Shown: positions 29,720-39,100 of the stretch, piece by piece
Layout of the letters: every line of letters begins with the position of its first letter
How positions within the stretch are numbered: position 1 is the stretch's first letter
NCBI GenBank assembly: GCA_910578095.1
Contig: CAJTOZ010000023.1
Span: 1-50,007 of the forward strand
DNA length: 50,007 bases
DNA from: an uncultured Muribaculaceae bacterium
GTDB taxonomy: Bacteria; Bacteroidota; Bacteroidia; Bacteroidales; Muribaculaceae
Direction of reading: 5' to 3'
Made by a program: the position numbers and the translations under genes
Notes under the pieces: model-generated
The model's input: only the letters and a program-made list of their open reading frames with translations
Databases searched by the model: none
Told to the model about the DNA's origin: nothing

Positions 29720-30948
29720 TATTGTTGTCTGTTGATGTCTTTGGTGAATAAGAGTGTGACCAGGGCCGATGCCGCGGCAGCGCCTACCACTACGGCAGCC
29801 ACGGCCAAAAGGTCGGCCGCCTGCACCACCACGGGGTATACATCGATGGTGAGTGCCGATGGGTCGGCGCTCAGGCGCACCAGTCCGAAATGCTGTTGTG
29901 CCAGGCTCAGGCCAAGCCCCAGCACTGTGCCGAGCACGCCACCGGCAAGTGCTATCAATGCTCCCTGCCATAGGAACACGCCGCGCACCATGGCTTGCGA
30001 AGCCCCCATCGCGCGCAGTGTCGACATGTTGTCGCGTTTTTCTATCACAAGCAGCGAGAGCGTGGACACGATGTTGAACGATGCCACCACGAGGATGCAC
30101 ACGAGCAGCAAAAATGTCATCCACTTCTCTACGGATATCATGCGGAATGCGTCGGCGTTCTGCCGTGCGCGTGTGAGCACGCGGAATTCGGGACCGAGGG
30201 CAGCTCCGATAGCTGCGGCCACGCGTTCGGCGTCGGCATCGGGAGCGAGGGCAGCTTCGATGGCTGTGGCCTCGCCGGCGTTGTATTCGAGCAGTGTGCG
30301 GGCCACCGCGAGAGGCACTACCACGCGGTCGGCGTCGTAGTCGGGGCGTTCCGTCTGCCACACCGAGCGTACGGCCAGGCTGTCGCCGCGGAAAGCTGTC
30401 GCCGGATTGGCGGGATTGATACGTCCCACGCGCCGCGGCACGTAGAGCCCCACGATGCTTCCCATGTGAGGCCGCAATCCCAGATAACCGGCTACCCCCA
30501 CCGCCAGATGGGCGGGCGCATAGCCATAGATGGTGTCGGTGGTGTATGCGCCGTCGATGATGATGGAGTCCATATCGGTGACGGATGTGAATCCGGCGTC
30601 CACGCCTTTTATGCGCACGGGCATCTGGGCCGATCCCGACACGGCGAGCGCGCGTTCCTCCACAACCTCGGTCACGGCCTCAACGCCTGCTGATGCAGCC
30701 ACGCGTGCTGCGACGGAGCGTCCGTCGGCCATGGTCTTGCCTCCGGCGGCTTCTATGCGCAGGTCGGGGTCGAAGAGGCCCATCTGCTTCTCGGCCAGGG
30801 ATGCGAAGCCATTGAACACACTGAGCACCACCACTATGGCCATTACAGCTATGGCCATACCGCCCACGGCCACACCGCAGATGATATTGACGGCGGAGTG
30901 GCTTTTGCGCGAGAGCAGGTAGCGGCGGGCTATGCTTAGTGACAGCAC
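29719..30948 (-). CDS. LolC/LolE-like ABC transporter permease
   Basis: 409 residues starting at GTG. The N-terminal stretch LSIARRYLLSRKSHSAVNIICGVAVGGMAIAVMAIVVVLS is typical of LolC/E with the first transmembrane helix. A periplasmic MacB_PCD-like domain covers about 45-260, and three helices follow from about 265 (FLLVCILVVASFNIVSTL, then GVFLWQGALIALAGGVLGTVLGLGLS, and a final LLAVAAVVVGAAAASALVTLLF). FtsX-type features RDNMSTLRAMGAS mark the contact to the ATPase. Partner of a LolD-type ATPase that releases lipoproteins from the inner membrane; no ATPase gene is in the window. It lies 25 bases after rbfA and is coupled to the radical SAM gene. Confidence 0.88.
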   Translation of the reverse strand: MLSLSIARRYLLSRKSHSAVNIICGVAVGGMAIAVMAIVVVLSVFNGFASLAEKQMGLFDPDLRIEAAGGKTMADGRSVAARVAASAGVEAVTEVVEERALAVSGSAQMPVRIKGVDAGFTSVTDMDSIIIDGAYTTDTIYGYAPAHLAVGVAGYLGLRPHMGSIVGLYVPRRVGRINPANPATAFRGDSLAVRSVWQTERPDYDADRVVVPLAVARTLLEYNAGEATAIEAALAPDADAERVAAAIGAALGPEFRVLTRARQNADAFRMISVEKWMTFLLLVCILVVASFNIVSTLSLLVIEKRDNMSTLRAMGASQAMVRGVFLWQGALIALAGGVLGTVLGLGLSLAQQHFGLVRLSADPSALTIDVYPVVVQAADLLAVAAVVVGAAAASALVTLLFTKDINRQQ

Positions 30949-30973
30949 TGTGCGGGGGAGTGGAGAAAAAAGG

Positions 30974-31309
30974 CTACTTTGCGAGCAGATGGTCGATGTT
31001 CTCTATATAGTCCAGAGAATCGTCGAGCAGGAAGGTGAGTTCCGGTGTCTTGCGCAGCTGGAAGCGCACGCGTTGTGCCAGCTCATAGCGGATGGTGCGT
31101 GCGTTGGCGTTGATGCTCTCGAGCATCGCTGCTGCCTTGTCGCCGGGAAATACCGAGAGGTAGGCGCGGGCAATGGAGAGGTCGGGCGACACGCGCACGG
31201 CTGTCACCGTCACGAGCGTGCCGTGGGTTTTGGCTGTCTGAAGGCGGAAAATCTCGCTCAACTCCTTTTGCAGGAGCCTTGATATTTTGGCTTGTCTTGT
31301 AGATTCCAT
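30974..31309 (-). CDS. rbfA: Ribosome-binding factor A
   Basis: 111 residues, the normal RbfA length. The single KH-like domain shows STRQAKISRLLQKELSEIF, LVTVTAVRVSPDLSIARAYLSV and FQLRKTPELTFLLDDSLDYI, all typical. RbfA binds the immature 30S subunit near the 5' helix of 16S rRNA and helps its maturation at low temperature. It heads a leftward unit with the LolC/E-like permease and the radical SAM gene. Its -7 box at 31358 lies about 48 bases upstream and diverges from the promoter of the polyferredoxin gene. All expected motifs are present. Confidence 0.95.
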   Translation of the reverse strand: MESTRQAKISRLLQKELSEIFRLQTAKTHGTLVTVTAVRVSPDLSIARAYLSVFPGDKAAAMLESINANARTIRYELAQRVRFQLRKTPELTFLLDDSLDYIENIDHLLAK

Positions 31310-31357
31310 ATGCTATACTTGGGTTTTGATTCAATAGTAGAACACGTGCAGTAGTCG

Positions 31358-31365
31358 CAAAGTTA
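31358..31365 (-). promoter_or_regulatory. Bacteroidetes -7 promoter box for rbfA
   Basis: Minus-strand TAACTTTG followed by C, an exact match. Only 23 bases separate it from the divergent box at 31389, so the two promoters probably compete. Confidence 0.6.
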
Positions 31366-31388
31366 GTTATTATTTTGGAAATATGTGT

Positions 31389-31396
31389 TATCTTTG
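31389..31396 (+). promoter_or_regulatory. Bacteroidetes -7 promoter box for the polyferredoxin fusion
   Basis: TATCTTTG followed by C, 7 bases before ATG 31404. It places the start downstream of the frame's earlier ATG at 31383, which would fall inside the promoter. Confidence 0.6.
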
Positions 31397-31403
31397 CGGA
31401 GCG

Positions 31404-32876
31404 ATGAGAAAATATCATGGAATACGGATGGGGCGTCGTGCCGTGGCTGTGGCCGTGGCTGCTGTGATCACGCTCTGCGTGGCTACCGGCGCACGCTGTG
31501 TTTTCACCCGCATGCAGATCTTTCCTGCCATAATGGCCGGAAGCGCCGTGTGGCTGCTGCTGTGGGCAGTGGTGACAATGGTATTCGGCCGTGTGTACTG
31601 CTCGTCGGTGTGTCCGTCGGGCACCCTTATGGATGCCGTAGCGCGCCTGCGCATGGCTGTGGAACGCGCCGGCCCCCGCCGCTACCGGCTGCGCTACCGC
31701 TATGCCTCGCCCTCGGTGCGCGGCCGTTATTCCGTGCTCTTCGTCGTGGTGCTCTGCGCGGTGCTCGGATTCAGCGTGATGCCGGCGTTGCTCGACCCCT
31801 ACAGCGCATACGCCCGCATGGTGGCCGCCGTGCGCTCGCTGGTGGCGATCCCGGCCGGGCGCGCCGCAGGCATAGGTGTGGTGTCGGCTGCTGTGGCTGT
31901 CGGCACGCTGGTGGTGATATCCGCCGCATCGTGGCGCCGCGGGCGCTATCTGTGCAACACTATCTGCCCCGTCGGGTCGGCGCTAAGCCTTATCTCCCGC
32001 CACTCGATATATCATGCCGATATAAACACCGATCTCTGCATGCACTGCATGCGCTGTGTCGATACATGCAAGGCTTCCTGTATCAATCCTGCCGACATGA
32101 CTGTCGATACATCACGGTGTGTGGTGTGCTTCGATTGTATGGACGTGTGTCCGAACGACGCCATTACCTACCGCCGCGGCCGCCATGCCCTGGCTACTCC
32201 GCTCATGCAGCCCACTGCCGCCGGCGCGCCGGCGGCGTCCATGGAGGCTACATCTCCGCAGCCGGTGCGCCTCGACCGCCGGCAGTTTCTCAAGACCGGT
32301 GTTGTGGCAGCAGCGGCCGGAGTGGGAGCCGCCATGCGTGCGGCTGTGACCCCTGTCCCTGCCGTGTGGAATCCGGTGCCGCTTTATCCGCTTAATGCGC
32401 CGGTACCTCCGGGTTTCGGTTCGCGCAGCAGTTTTCTGCGCCGTTGCACGGCATGTGGTGCCTGCGTGGCGGCCTGTCCTACGGGTGTCATACGTCCGGC
32501 GGTGCGTGAATACGGCTTACGGCATGCCATGCTCCCCGTGATGGACTATGGCTCCGTGGCATGCCGCACCGACTGCAATGCCTGCACGCAGGTGTGCCCC
32601 AGTGGCGCGCTTGTGCCGCTCACTCTGAGCGAGAAGCGGCGCTTTGTGATAGGCAAGGCGCGCGTGCGCCTGCAGAACTGCCTCGCCTACGGGCGAGACA
32701 AGTCGTGCGGCCGCTGTGCGCGCCGCTGTCCCCTGGGCGCCATCACCATGATACGTCTCGACGATGGCCGGCGCGGTCCGGTCGTCGACCTGCAGGCCTG
32801 CATCGGCTGCGGGGCCTGCATGGCCGCGTGCCCCTCACACCCATATAAAGCCATCGTTATCGAAGGCGTAGAATGA
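31404..32876 (+). CDS. NapH-NapG-like polyferredoxin fusion with internal twin-arginine motif
   Basis: 490 residues. The N-terminal half resembles NapH/NosR quinol-oxidation proteins: hydrophobic helices near 12-30, 41-62, 109-128 and 155-175, with CX3CP motifs at Cys66-Pro71 and Cys184-Pro189, then two ferredoxin motifs (Cys212-226, Cys239-249). A short linker leads to LDRRQFLKTG (290-299), the twin-arginine consensus RRxFLK, followed by an Ala-rich helix. The C-terminal half has four cluster motifs (Cys348-358, 387-398, 426-442, 466-476), as in NapG. It would pass electrons from menaquinol through as many as six 4Fe-4S clusters to an unknown acceptor. No nitrate, nitrous oxide or other terminal reductase lies in the window. 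Downstream thyA starts after 22 bases. Confidence 0.85.
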   Translation: MRKYHGIRMGRRAVAVAVAAVITLCVATGARCVFTRMQIFPAIMAGSAVWLLLWAVVTMVFGRVYCSSVCPSGTLMDAVARLRMAVERAGPRRYRLRYRYASPSVRGRYSVLFVVVLCAVLGFSVMPALLDPYSAYARMVAAVRSLVAIPAGRAAGIGVVSAAVAVGTLVVISAASWRRGRYLCNTICPVGSALSLISRHSIYHADINTDLCMHCMRCVDTCKASCINPADMTVDTSRCVVCFDCMDVCPNDAITYRRGRHALATPLMQPTAAGAPAASMEATSPQPVRLDRRQFLKTGVVAAAAGVGAAMRAAVTPVPAVWNPVPLYPLNAPVPPGFGSRSSFLRRCTACGACVAACPTGVIRPAVREYGLRHAMLPVMDYGSVACRTDCNACTQVCPSGALVPLTLSEKRRFVIGKARVRLQNCLAYGRDKSCGRCARRCPLGAITMIRLDDGRRGPVVDLQACIGCGACMAACPSHPYKAIVIEGVE

Positions 32877-32898
32877 CAACTATCCAAAACCGCCAACC

Positions 32899-33699
32899 AT
32901 GAAACAATACCTCGACCTGCTGCAGGATATACTCGACAACGGACGCGACCGTGCCGACCGCACCGGAACCGGCACACGCAGTGTGTTCGGCCGTCAGATG
33001 CGCTTCGATCTATCCGAGGGCTTTCCTCTGCTCACAACAAAAAAACTCCATCTAAAGTCCATCGTCCACGAGCTGCTGTGGTTTCTGCGTGGCGACACCA
33101 ATGTGCGCTATCTTCAGGACAACGGTGTGCGGATATGGAATGAGTGGGCCGATCCCGAGACCGGCGATCTCGGCCACATCTACGGCTATCAGTGGCGTTC
33201 GTGGCCCGATTATGACGGTGGCACCATCGACCAGATAGCCTCGGCCATCGACACGATACGGCGAGACCCCTACAGCCGCCGCAATATTGTGAGCGCGTGG
33301 AATGTGGCCGACCTCCCCAACATGAAGCTTCCGCCGTGCCACATATTGTTCCAGTTTTACGCCCGCACCGACGGGCGCCTGGACATGCAGCTGTATCAGC
33401 GCAGCGCCGACTGTTTTCTGGGTGTTCCATTCAACATCGCTTCCTATGCGCTGCTTCTGCACATGGTGGCCCAGGTGGCCGGGCTGCAGCCCGGCGAATT
33501 TGTCCATACGCTCGGCGATGCCCACATCTACCACGACCATCTCGACCAGGTGCGCCTGCAGCTGTCGCGCCAGCCGCGCCAACTGCCGCGTCTGCATCTC
33601 AATCCCGAGATCAGCGATATCTTTGACTTCACCTACGGCGACATCACACTCGAAGGCTACGATCCTCACCCCCACATCGCGGGAAAGGTGAGTGTGTGA
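32899..33699 (+). CDS. thyA: Thymidylate synthase
   Basis: 266 residues, close to the usual 264. Motifs include DRTGTGTRSVFGRQMRFDL, the folate-binding FPLLTTKKLHLKSIVHELLW-type region, the catalytic Cys in PPCHILFQFY, and the dUMP-binding YQRSADCFLGVPFNIASYALL-type stretch. It makes dTMP from dUMP using methylene tetrahydrofolate and releases dihydrofolate, which the next gene product (DHFR) recycles. The two genes are 49 bases apart on the same strand, the usual thyA-folA pairing. Complete with no missing residues. Confidence 0.97.
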   Translation: MKQYLDLLQDILDNGRDRADRTGTGTRSVFGRQMRFDLSEGFPLLTTKKLHLKSIVHELLWFLRGDTNVRYLQDNGVRIWNEWADPETGDLGHIYGYQWRSWPDYDGGTIDQIASAIDTIRRDPYSRRNIVSAWNVADLPNMKLPPCHILFQFYARTDGRLDMQLYQRSADCFLGVPFNIASYALLLHMVAQVAGLQPGEFVHTLGDAHIYHDHLDQVRLQLSRQPRQLPRLHLNPEISDIFDFTYGDITLEGYDPHPHIAGKVSV

Positions 33700-33748
33700 G
33701 CCGGTTCCGGGAGATATTTTTCCGACCACACCCCCGCAACTCTCTGAA

Positions 33749-34249
33749 ATGCATAAAATCACGATTATAGCCGCGGTGGCATCCGATGAGGCAATAGGCC
33801 GCGACGGCAAACTCATATTCAACATACGCGATGACCTGCGCCGCTTCAAGCGCCTCACCATGGGCCACACCATGATAATGGGGCGGCACACCTTCGAGTC
33901 GCTGCCCGGTATTCTTCCAGGGCGGCGTCATATCGTGGTGAGCCGCCGTAAAGGATATGCGCCTAAGGGCGCCGAAGTGGCGCCATCGCTCGAGCGTGCC
34001 ATATCCATGTGTGGTGGCGAGGATGAAATAATGATTATAGGCGGCGGACAGATCTATGCTGCCGCCATTCCGCTGGCCACACACATGGAGCTCACCCGTG
34101 TGGATGCCCCGGCTCCCGGCGCCGATACCTATTTTCCGCACATGGATACGTCCCGGTGGAGCGTCTCCGCTGCCGACGGCCCACACGTAGATCCTGCCAC
34201 GGGGCTGAGCTATACTTTCTTTTCCTATACCGCTACCGAGCCGAAATAG
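33749..34249 (+). CDS. folA: Dihydrofolate reductase
   Basis: 166 residues from the ATG at 33749 (the frame opens at 33692, but the homologous part begins MHKITIIAAVASDEAIG). Conserved pieces are NIRDDLRRFKRLTMG, with the acidic active-site Asp equivalent to Asp27 of E. coli, MGRHTFESLPG and LPGRRHIVVSRR, and IMIIGGGQIYAAAI. The position of E. coli Trp22 is Phe (LIFNIRDD), a conservative change. It reduces dihydrofolate to tetrahydrofolate with NADPH and completes the thyA cycle. Its 3' end overlaps the convergent FecR gene by 17 bases, so both stop codons lie inside the neighbouring reading frame. Confidence 0.94.
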   Translation: MHKITIIAAVASDEAIGRDGKLIFNIRDDLRRFKRLTMGHTMIMGRHTFESLPGILPGRRHIVVSRRKGYAPKGAEVAPSLERAISMCGGEDEIMIIGGGQIYAAAIPLATHMELTRVDAPAPGADTYFPHMDTSRWSVSAADGPHVDPATGLSYTFFSYTATEPK

Positions 34250-35237
34250 AGATGTGCTGCCGTGGCTTTACGCCGCAGCTGTCGGCCGGTTCGGCGGCTG
34301 TGCAGGCTATCGGCGCGCTCATCTCCAGCATGCGCATGATCTCGCTGATGTTTTCCCCTTTCAGGATGATGTGGAAATTCACTGGCGCCACAGCGGGGTC
34401 TATTTCAAAATCCACATTATATATCTGTTCCAGCCGGCTGCATATGTCGGCAAGGCGGTCGTTGTCGAATATCAGCACGCCATCGCGCCACGAGCAGTAT
34501 TTCGCCACATCCTCCACAGCCGCTACACGAGTGCGTCCTGAGGTTGTGTTCAGATGTTCGCCGGAGTTCATGGAGTAGATATGGCCGCCGGCAGCCACAT
34601 CGACTTTTCCCTCAACGAGAGTGACGCTGCTGCAGGGCGAGATGTCGTAGGCGTTCACATTGAACTGTGTGCCTGTGGCTGTCACGGTGATGTCGTGGGC
34701 GTGCACCCGGAAAGGGTGGGTGGCGTCGGCGCTGACGCTGAAATATGCCTCGCCCGAGAGGTGCACGGCACGGTCGCCATCACCGAATTGGGCCGGATAG
34801 CGCAGTGTGCTGTTGGCGTTGAGCCACACACGCGAACCATCGGGCAGGAGCGCTTCCATGGTGTAGCCGTAGGCCGTGCTCACCGTGTATTCAGGCACTT
34901 GCGGCGTGCTGTCGGCAGTGGCCGCACGGTAGGCGCCGAAAGCTATGAGCGCGGCCACACCTGCTGCCAGCGCCGTCTGCAGCCATAGCTTCTTTCTTTT
35001 ACGCATGAGGCCCGCCCGTGCCAGCACCTTGCGCTCGGCCCTCGCGGTGTCGATGCTTCCGGGGGCGAACGGCGGGTGCAGCGCGTGCCAGGTGTCCTGT
35101 ATCTCGAAGAAGCTGCGCCGGTTGGCCTCCGAAGCTTCAATCCACCTCAGGAGCAGTTCGGTTTCTTCTGCCGAGGCCTCACGCGCCAGATAGCGAGCGA
35201 TGATGATATCTATGTCCTGTGGGGTGTTCAAGTCCAT
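34233..35237 (-). CDS. FecR-family anti-sigma factor
   Basis: 334 residues. The cytoplasmic N-terminus (about 1-83, DIDIIIARYLAREASAEETE) binds the sigma factor in such proteins. One transmembrane helix follows at 84-104 (LWLQTALAAGVAALIAFGAYR). The periplasmic FecR domain covers about 125-225 (TMEALLPDGSRVWLNANSTL, VHLSGEAYFSVSADATHPFRV, TGTQFNVNAY, VTLVEGKVDV), and a C-terminal DUF4974-type domain ends the protein. It senses the state of the TonB-dependent receptor through the receptor's STN domain and controls the ECF sigma gene just upstream in the operon. The 3' end overlaps folA by 17 bases. Confidence 0.93.
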   Translation of the reverse strand: MDLNTPQDIDIIIARYLAREASAEETELLLRWIEASEANRRSFFEIQDTWHALHPPFAPGSIDTARAERKVLARAGLMRKRKKLWLQTALAAGVAALIAFGAYRAATADSTPQVPEYTVSTAYGYTMEALLPDGSRVWLNANSTLRYPAQFGDGDRAVHLSGEAYFSVSADATHPFRVHAHDITVTATGTQFNVNAYDISPCSSVTLVEGKVDVAAGGHIYSMNSGEHLNTTSGRTRVAAVEDVAKYCSWRDGVLIFDNDRLADICSRLEQIYNVDFEIDPAVAPVNFHIILKGENISEIMRMLEMSAPIACTAAEPADSCGVKPRQHISISAR

Positions 35238-35260
35238 AAGCCCGTGGGTTTAGGTAGTGG

Positions 35261-35848
35261 TTATACATTATTTAATAGGACGGCAGCTGCCATCACGGGT
35301 GCCTTGAAGTCGCTGAGCGATCCTCTGATGTATTTCAGCGCTTTGCTCATGCGTGCCTCCACCGTGCGCACCGACACGCCGAGCCGTGTGGCTATCTGCG
35401 GGTAGCTGAGTTTGTCGTGGAGGCTGAGCAGCAGCGTGTCGCGCACGGGCTCCGGCAGCTTGGAGAGGGCATCGTCGAAGGCTGCGTTCAGGTCGGAATA
35501 AAACAGGTGCTCTCCCGGCGACAGCGACAGCAGATGGAGATGGTGGCCCGACGCGTACTGCGCTTTCACCTTGCTGTGCCGCAGCTCGTCGAGGGCGCGG
35601 TTTTGCACCAGCACCGTGAGATACGACTTGAGCGAGCGGCGTATCTCCAGGCGTCTGCGATCCTCCCATAGCTTCACGAACACGTCCTGCACGATGTCCT
35701 CGCAGGCTTCGCGGCTGTCTACAAACTGTCCGCAGAACATCACCAGGTCGGAGTAGTACATCCGGAAGATTTCGACGAAGGCATCGTGGCTGTCCAGTTT
35801 CAGGGCAGCCATCAGTAGCGCATCGGTAAATTCGTTCTTGTTCTCCAT
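35261..35848 (-). CDS. ECF-type RNA polymerase sigma-70 factor
   Basis: 195 residues from the ATG at 35848; a frame extension to 35896 adds 16 residues (MCLFSRRVL...) and cannot be ruled out. Region 2 includes FVEIFRMYYSDLVMFCGQFV and EDIVQDVFVKLWEDRR; region 4 is LPEPVRDTLLLSLHDKLSYPQIATRLGVSVRTVEARMSKALKYI. This is the Bacteroidetes sigma-70 family that pairs with FecR. It is first in the sigma-FecR unit, with 23 bases between the genes, and divergent from SusC. It presumably directs RNA polymerase to the SusC promoter when FecR releases it. The target promoter sequence is not recognisable with certainty. Confidence 0.93.
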   Translation of the reverse strand: MENKNEFTDALLMAALKLDSHDAFVEIFRMYYSDLVMFCGQFVDSREACEDIVQDVFVKLWEDRRRLEIRRSLKSYLTVLVQNRALDELRHSKVKAQYASGHHLHLLSLSPGEHLFYSDLNAAFDDALSKLPEPVRDTLLLSLHDKLSYPQIATRLGVSVRTVEARMSKALKYIRGSLSDFKAPVMAAAVLLNNV

Positions 35849-35927
35849 GGTTGTGGCAGCGAAATTAAGCAATACGCGGCGGCTAAACAAGCACATGTGT
35901 CAAAATTTGCATTTAAACAAAATTTAA

Positions 35928-35935
35928 CAAAATTA
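35928..35935 (-). promoter_or_regulatory. Bacteroidetes -7 promoter box for the sigma factor
   Basis: Minus-strand TAATTTTG followed by T, exact TAnnTTTG. It lies about 80 bases before the preferred start and suggests housekeeping transcription of sigma-FecR. The 36-base segment on either side is AT-rich and otherwise empty. Confidence 0.5.
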
Positions 35936-36071
35936 CATTGCGGGAGATAGGACGTCAGCCCGTCATATACGTTTCGTCTCTTAACTTTTTTTGCATTTTT
36001 TTAATATTGTCATAAAAAATATGAAAAAATCGATGTGGGATTCCACCCCTTGAAACGTCATTCATGTAAAA

Positions 36072-36121
36072 AGCGCTGGAGGGCGCTATTTACCATGAAA
36101 AACCAACACAATTATTTATGA
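36072..36121 (+). promoter_or_regulatory. SusC leader: hairpin with Shine-Dalgarno-like loop and 8-codon ORF
   Basis: A small stem AGCGC/GCGCT (36072-36076 with 36083-36087) holds TGGAGG in its loop. An ORF of 8 codons (MKNQHNYL) runs 36095-36121, and its TGA overlaps the SusC ATG (36118) as ATGA. Another 10-codon ORF lies at 36021-36053. Coding is only hypothetical. Confidence 0.35.
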
Positions 36122-39100
36122 ACAGACTACACCGACCAATGCCCAGCCTGCGCATGCCGGGCCGCGCATTTCTCGTAATGCTGCTATGGGCCGTATTCAC
36201 GGCGTTCCCGGCAGAGGCACAGAACAACGGCGTCACGCTCAACGTGCAGGGTGCATCCCTGGAGAGCGTGCTCGGAAAAATTGAACATCAGACCGACTAC
36301 CGTTTCTTCTATAGCCGCGATGTCATCGACGTGAGCGTGCCCGTATCGCTCCATGTGGACAATCTCCCGCTGCCACGGGCGCTCGACAAGCTTTTTGCCG
36401 GGCGTGGCATAGCCTATGTGATAGATAAGAAACAGATAGTGCTGAGCGCCGCCGAGTCCGCCCCCGAGCGTCCCTCCGTGGTGGTGCGCGGCAATGTGCG
36501 CGATTCTTCCGGCGAGCCTCTTATCGGCGTGTCGGTGAGCGCCGCCGGCGCCACCGGAGGCACCACTACCGATATCAACGGCGATTACGAGATTCGTGTT
36601 CCTGCCGGCGCCACCCTCAATTTCTCCTACGTGGGCTGCGCCCCCGTGAGCAAGAAGGTGGGGAAAGACGGCAAGGTGGATGTCACACTCGCCGACGACA
36701 ATAATGTGCTCAACGAAGTGGTGGTGATGGGCTACGGCGTGCAGAAAAAACGCCTTGTCACCGGTGCCACCCTCAATATCAAGGGCGAAGATATCAAGCG
36801 TCAGAACAGCACCAACGCGCTCGGCGCTCTCTACAGTTCCGTGCCGGGTGTGAGCATAGTGCAGAACAACGGTCAGCCGGATGCCGGATTCAAGGTGAAT
36901 ATCCGCGGTATCGGCACCACAGGCAATTCGTCGCCGCTTTACGTGGTCGACGGGATAGCCGGCGCCGATATCAACTCCCTCAATCCCGCCGACATCGAGT
37001 CCATCGACATCCTCAAGGATGCGGCATCGTGCGCCATATACGGATCCCGCGCAGCCAACGGCGTAGTGCTTGTCACCACGCGGCAGGGCAGCAGAGGCAA
37101 GGTGCATGTGTCGTACGATGGATATTATTCCATACAGCGCGCCAATCTGAACGGTGTCAAGTCGGTATCGGCGTCGGATTATATCGATCTGCTCAACCGC
37201 GCGTTTGTGTCCAAAGGCACCATCAGCGAGGGACAGGATATTCACGACTGGGCCACTCTCATGCCCAAGCAGTATGCTCTCATGAAGAGCGGGGCTTGGA
37301 ACGGCACCGACTGGCTCGAGGAGTTTGTCAACAACAACGCGCCTTCCTACAATAATGCCGTATCTATCGATGGCGGCAACGATCTCGCGCGTTTCTCGCT
37401 CGGATTCACCAACACGTCCACCGAGGGTACGCTCGGCACTCCCAAACCTCCGAAATACACCCGCACCACCGTGCGTCTCAACACAGATTTCACTCTCTGG
37501 CGCCGCGGCGATCTCGAGATAGTGAAGGTGGGCGAGAATGTGACATTCTCCACCTACAAGAGCAACAGCATCTCGCAGGGCAATATCTACGACAATAAGC
37601 TCCACAATCTGCTTGTGCTGTCGCCTCTGCTGCCTGCCTACAACGACGATGGCACGTTCTATACCTACGCCGATCAGCTCGCCGACGGTTTTCAGTTGCC
37701 GGCCGGCGGATACAACATGCTCGAGGATAATTCGTTGCGTGACTACGACAACCGCCGTTTCCGCATCCAGTCCAATTTCTGGCTTGAAGTAAACCCCCAC
37801 CGCGACTGGCGCTTCCGCTCCGTCTACGGCTATAATTACTACAACCGCAACAACCGCACCTATACTCCCGCCTACGAGCTCTCCAGCAAGGACTATTCCG
37901 AGTACGACAAAGTGCAGCAGGAAGCTTCCACCAACACATTCTGGACATGGGAGAACACGCTGCAGTGGGGACATGATTTCGGCGACCACCATATCGATGC
38001 CATCATAGGCATGTCCATGGAGCAGCAGGGCTGGGGCGCAAGCGTCGGTGCATGGCGCAAGGACACAAAGTTCGGCACATGGGAATCGGCCAATCTCAGC
38101 AGCAGCGATAGCGCCATCGATCCGGAAATGGTATCGGTATGGGGCTCCAACACCATCCCCTACAAGAAGCTGATATCGTTCTTCGGCCGTGCGAACTACA
38201 ACTGGAAAGAGCGCTATCTGCTCACATTCATCCTGCGTCGCGACGGCTCCTCCAACTTTGCCCGCGGCCACCGCTACGGCACTTTCCCCTCGGTATCGGC
38301 CGGTTGGGTGATGACCAATGAAGAGTGGATGCAGCCGGCACGGCAGTGGATGGATTTCTTCAAACTCCGTGGCAGCTGGGGACGAAACGGCAACTGCAAT
38401 ATCGACAATTTCCAGTATCTCGCTACGGTATCGCTTGACGCACCATACGATTTCACCGTGGGAGGCACGTCCACAGCCACGGGCGCATATCCCGACATCA
38501 TTCCCAATCCCGACCTTACCTGGGAAAAATCCGAGCAGCTCGACTTCGGATTCGACGCGCGCTTCCTCAACCAGCGCCTCGTGGCCACCTTCGACTGGTA
38601 CCGCAAGACCACACGCGACTGGCTTGTGAATGCTCCCACGCTGGATTCTTACGGCACCGGCTCGCCTGTGATCAACGGTGGTTCCGTGCGCAACACGGGC
38701 GTGGAGCTGTCGCTCTCGTGGTACGACCGCATCGGCGATTTCAATTATAGCGTCGGTGTCAACATGACCACCAACTCCAACAAGGTCACCGCCATCAATA
38801 ATTCGGACGGTATAATCCACGGCAACACCAACGTGATATCGCAGAACCTCGCCCAGTACAATACGTATGAGGCGCGCGTGGGTTTCCCCATCGGCTACTT
38901 CACGGGTATAGCCAGCGAAGGTATTTTCCAGAATCAGGCTCAGATCGATGCCTACCGCGATGCCGGCTATTCGTTCATCGACGGCTATGACAAGGCCCGT
39001 CCGGGCGATGTGATCTGGATCGACCAGAATGGCGACGGCTCGTATGGCGATGAGGATGTGGTGATGATAGGCAATCCGCACCCCGATGTGACCCTCGGCC

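Noticed and set aside
29732..30340. 202-codon plus-strand ORF (Ser/Thr/Ala/Arg-rich)
   Set aside because: Antisense to the LolC/E-like permease and low complexity.
29720..30361. N-terminal extension of the radical SAM frame
   Set aside because: The stretch is Arg-rich, overlaps the permease and lacks homology to the family; the protein proper begins at 29719.
31385..32395. 336-codon ORF overlapping the polyferredoxin in another frame
   Set aside because: Arg/His/Gly-rich out-of-frame product; the alternative frame carries 24 ordered Fe-S cysteines and helices.
36021..36053. 10-codon ORF upstream of SusC as a real leader peptide
   Set aside because: Short AT-rich start with no ribosome site, 40 bases from the other mini-ORF; chance occurrence is likely.
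36184..39081. 965-codon minus-strand ORF opposite SusC
   Set aside because: Fully inside SusC; protein is biased to Val, Ile, His and Gly with no domain. High-GC codon bias produces such antisense frames throughout the window.
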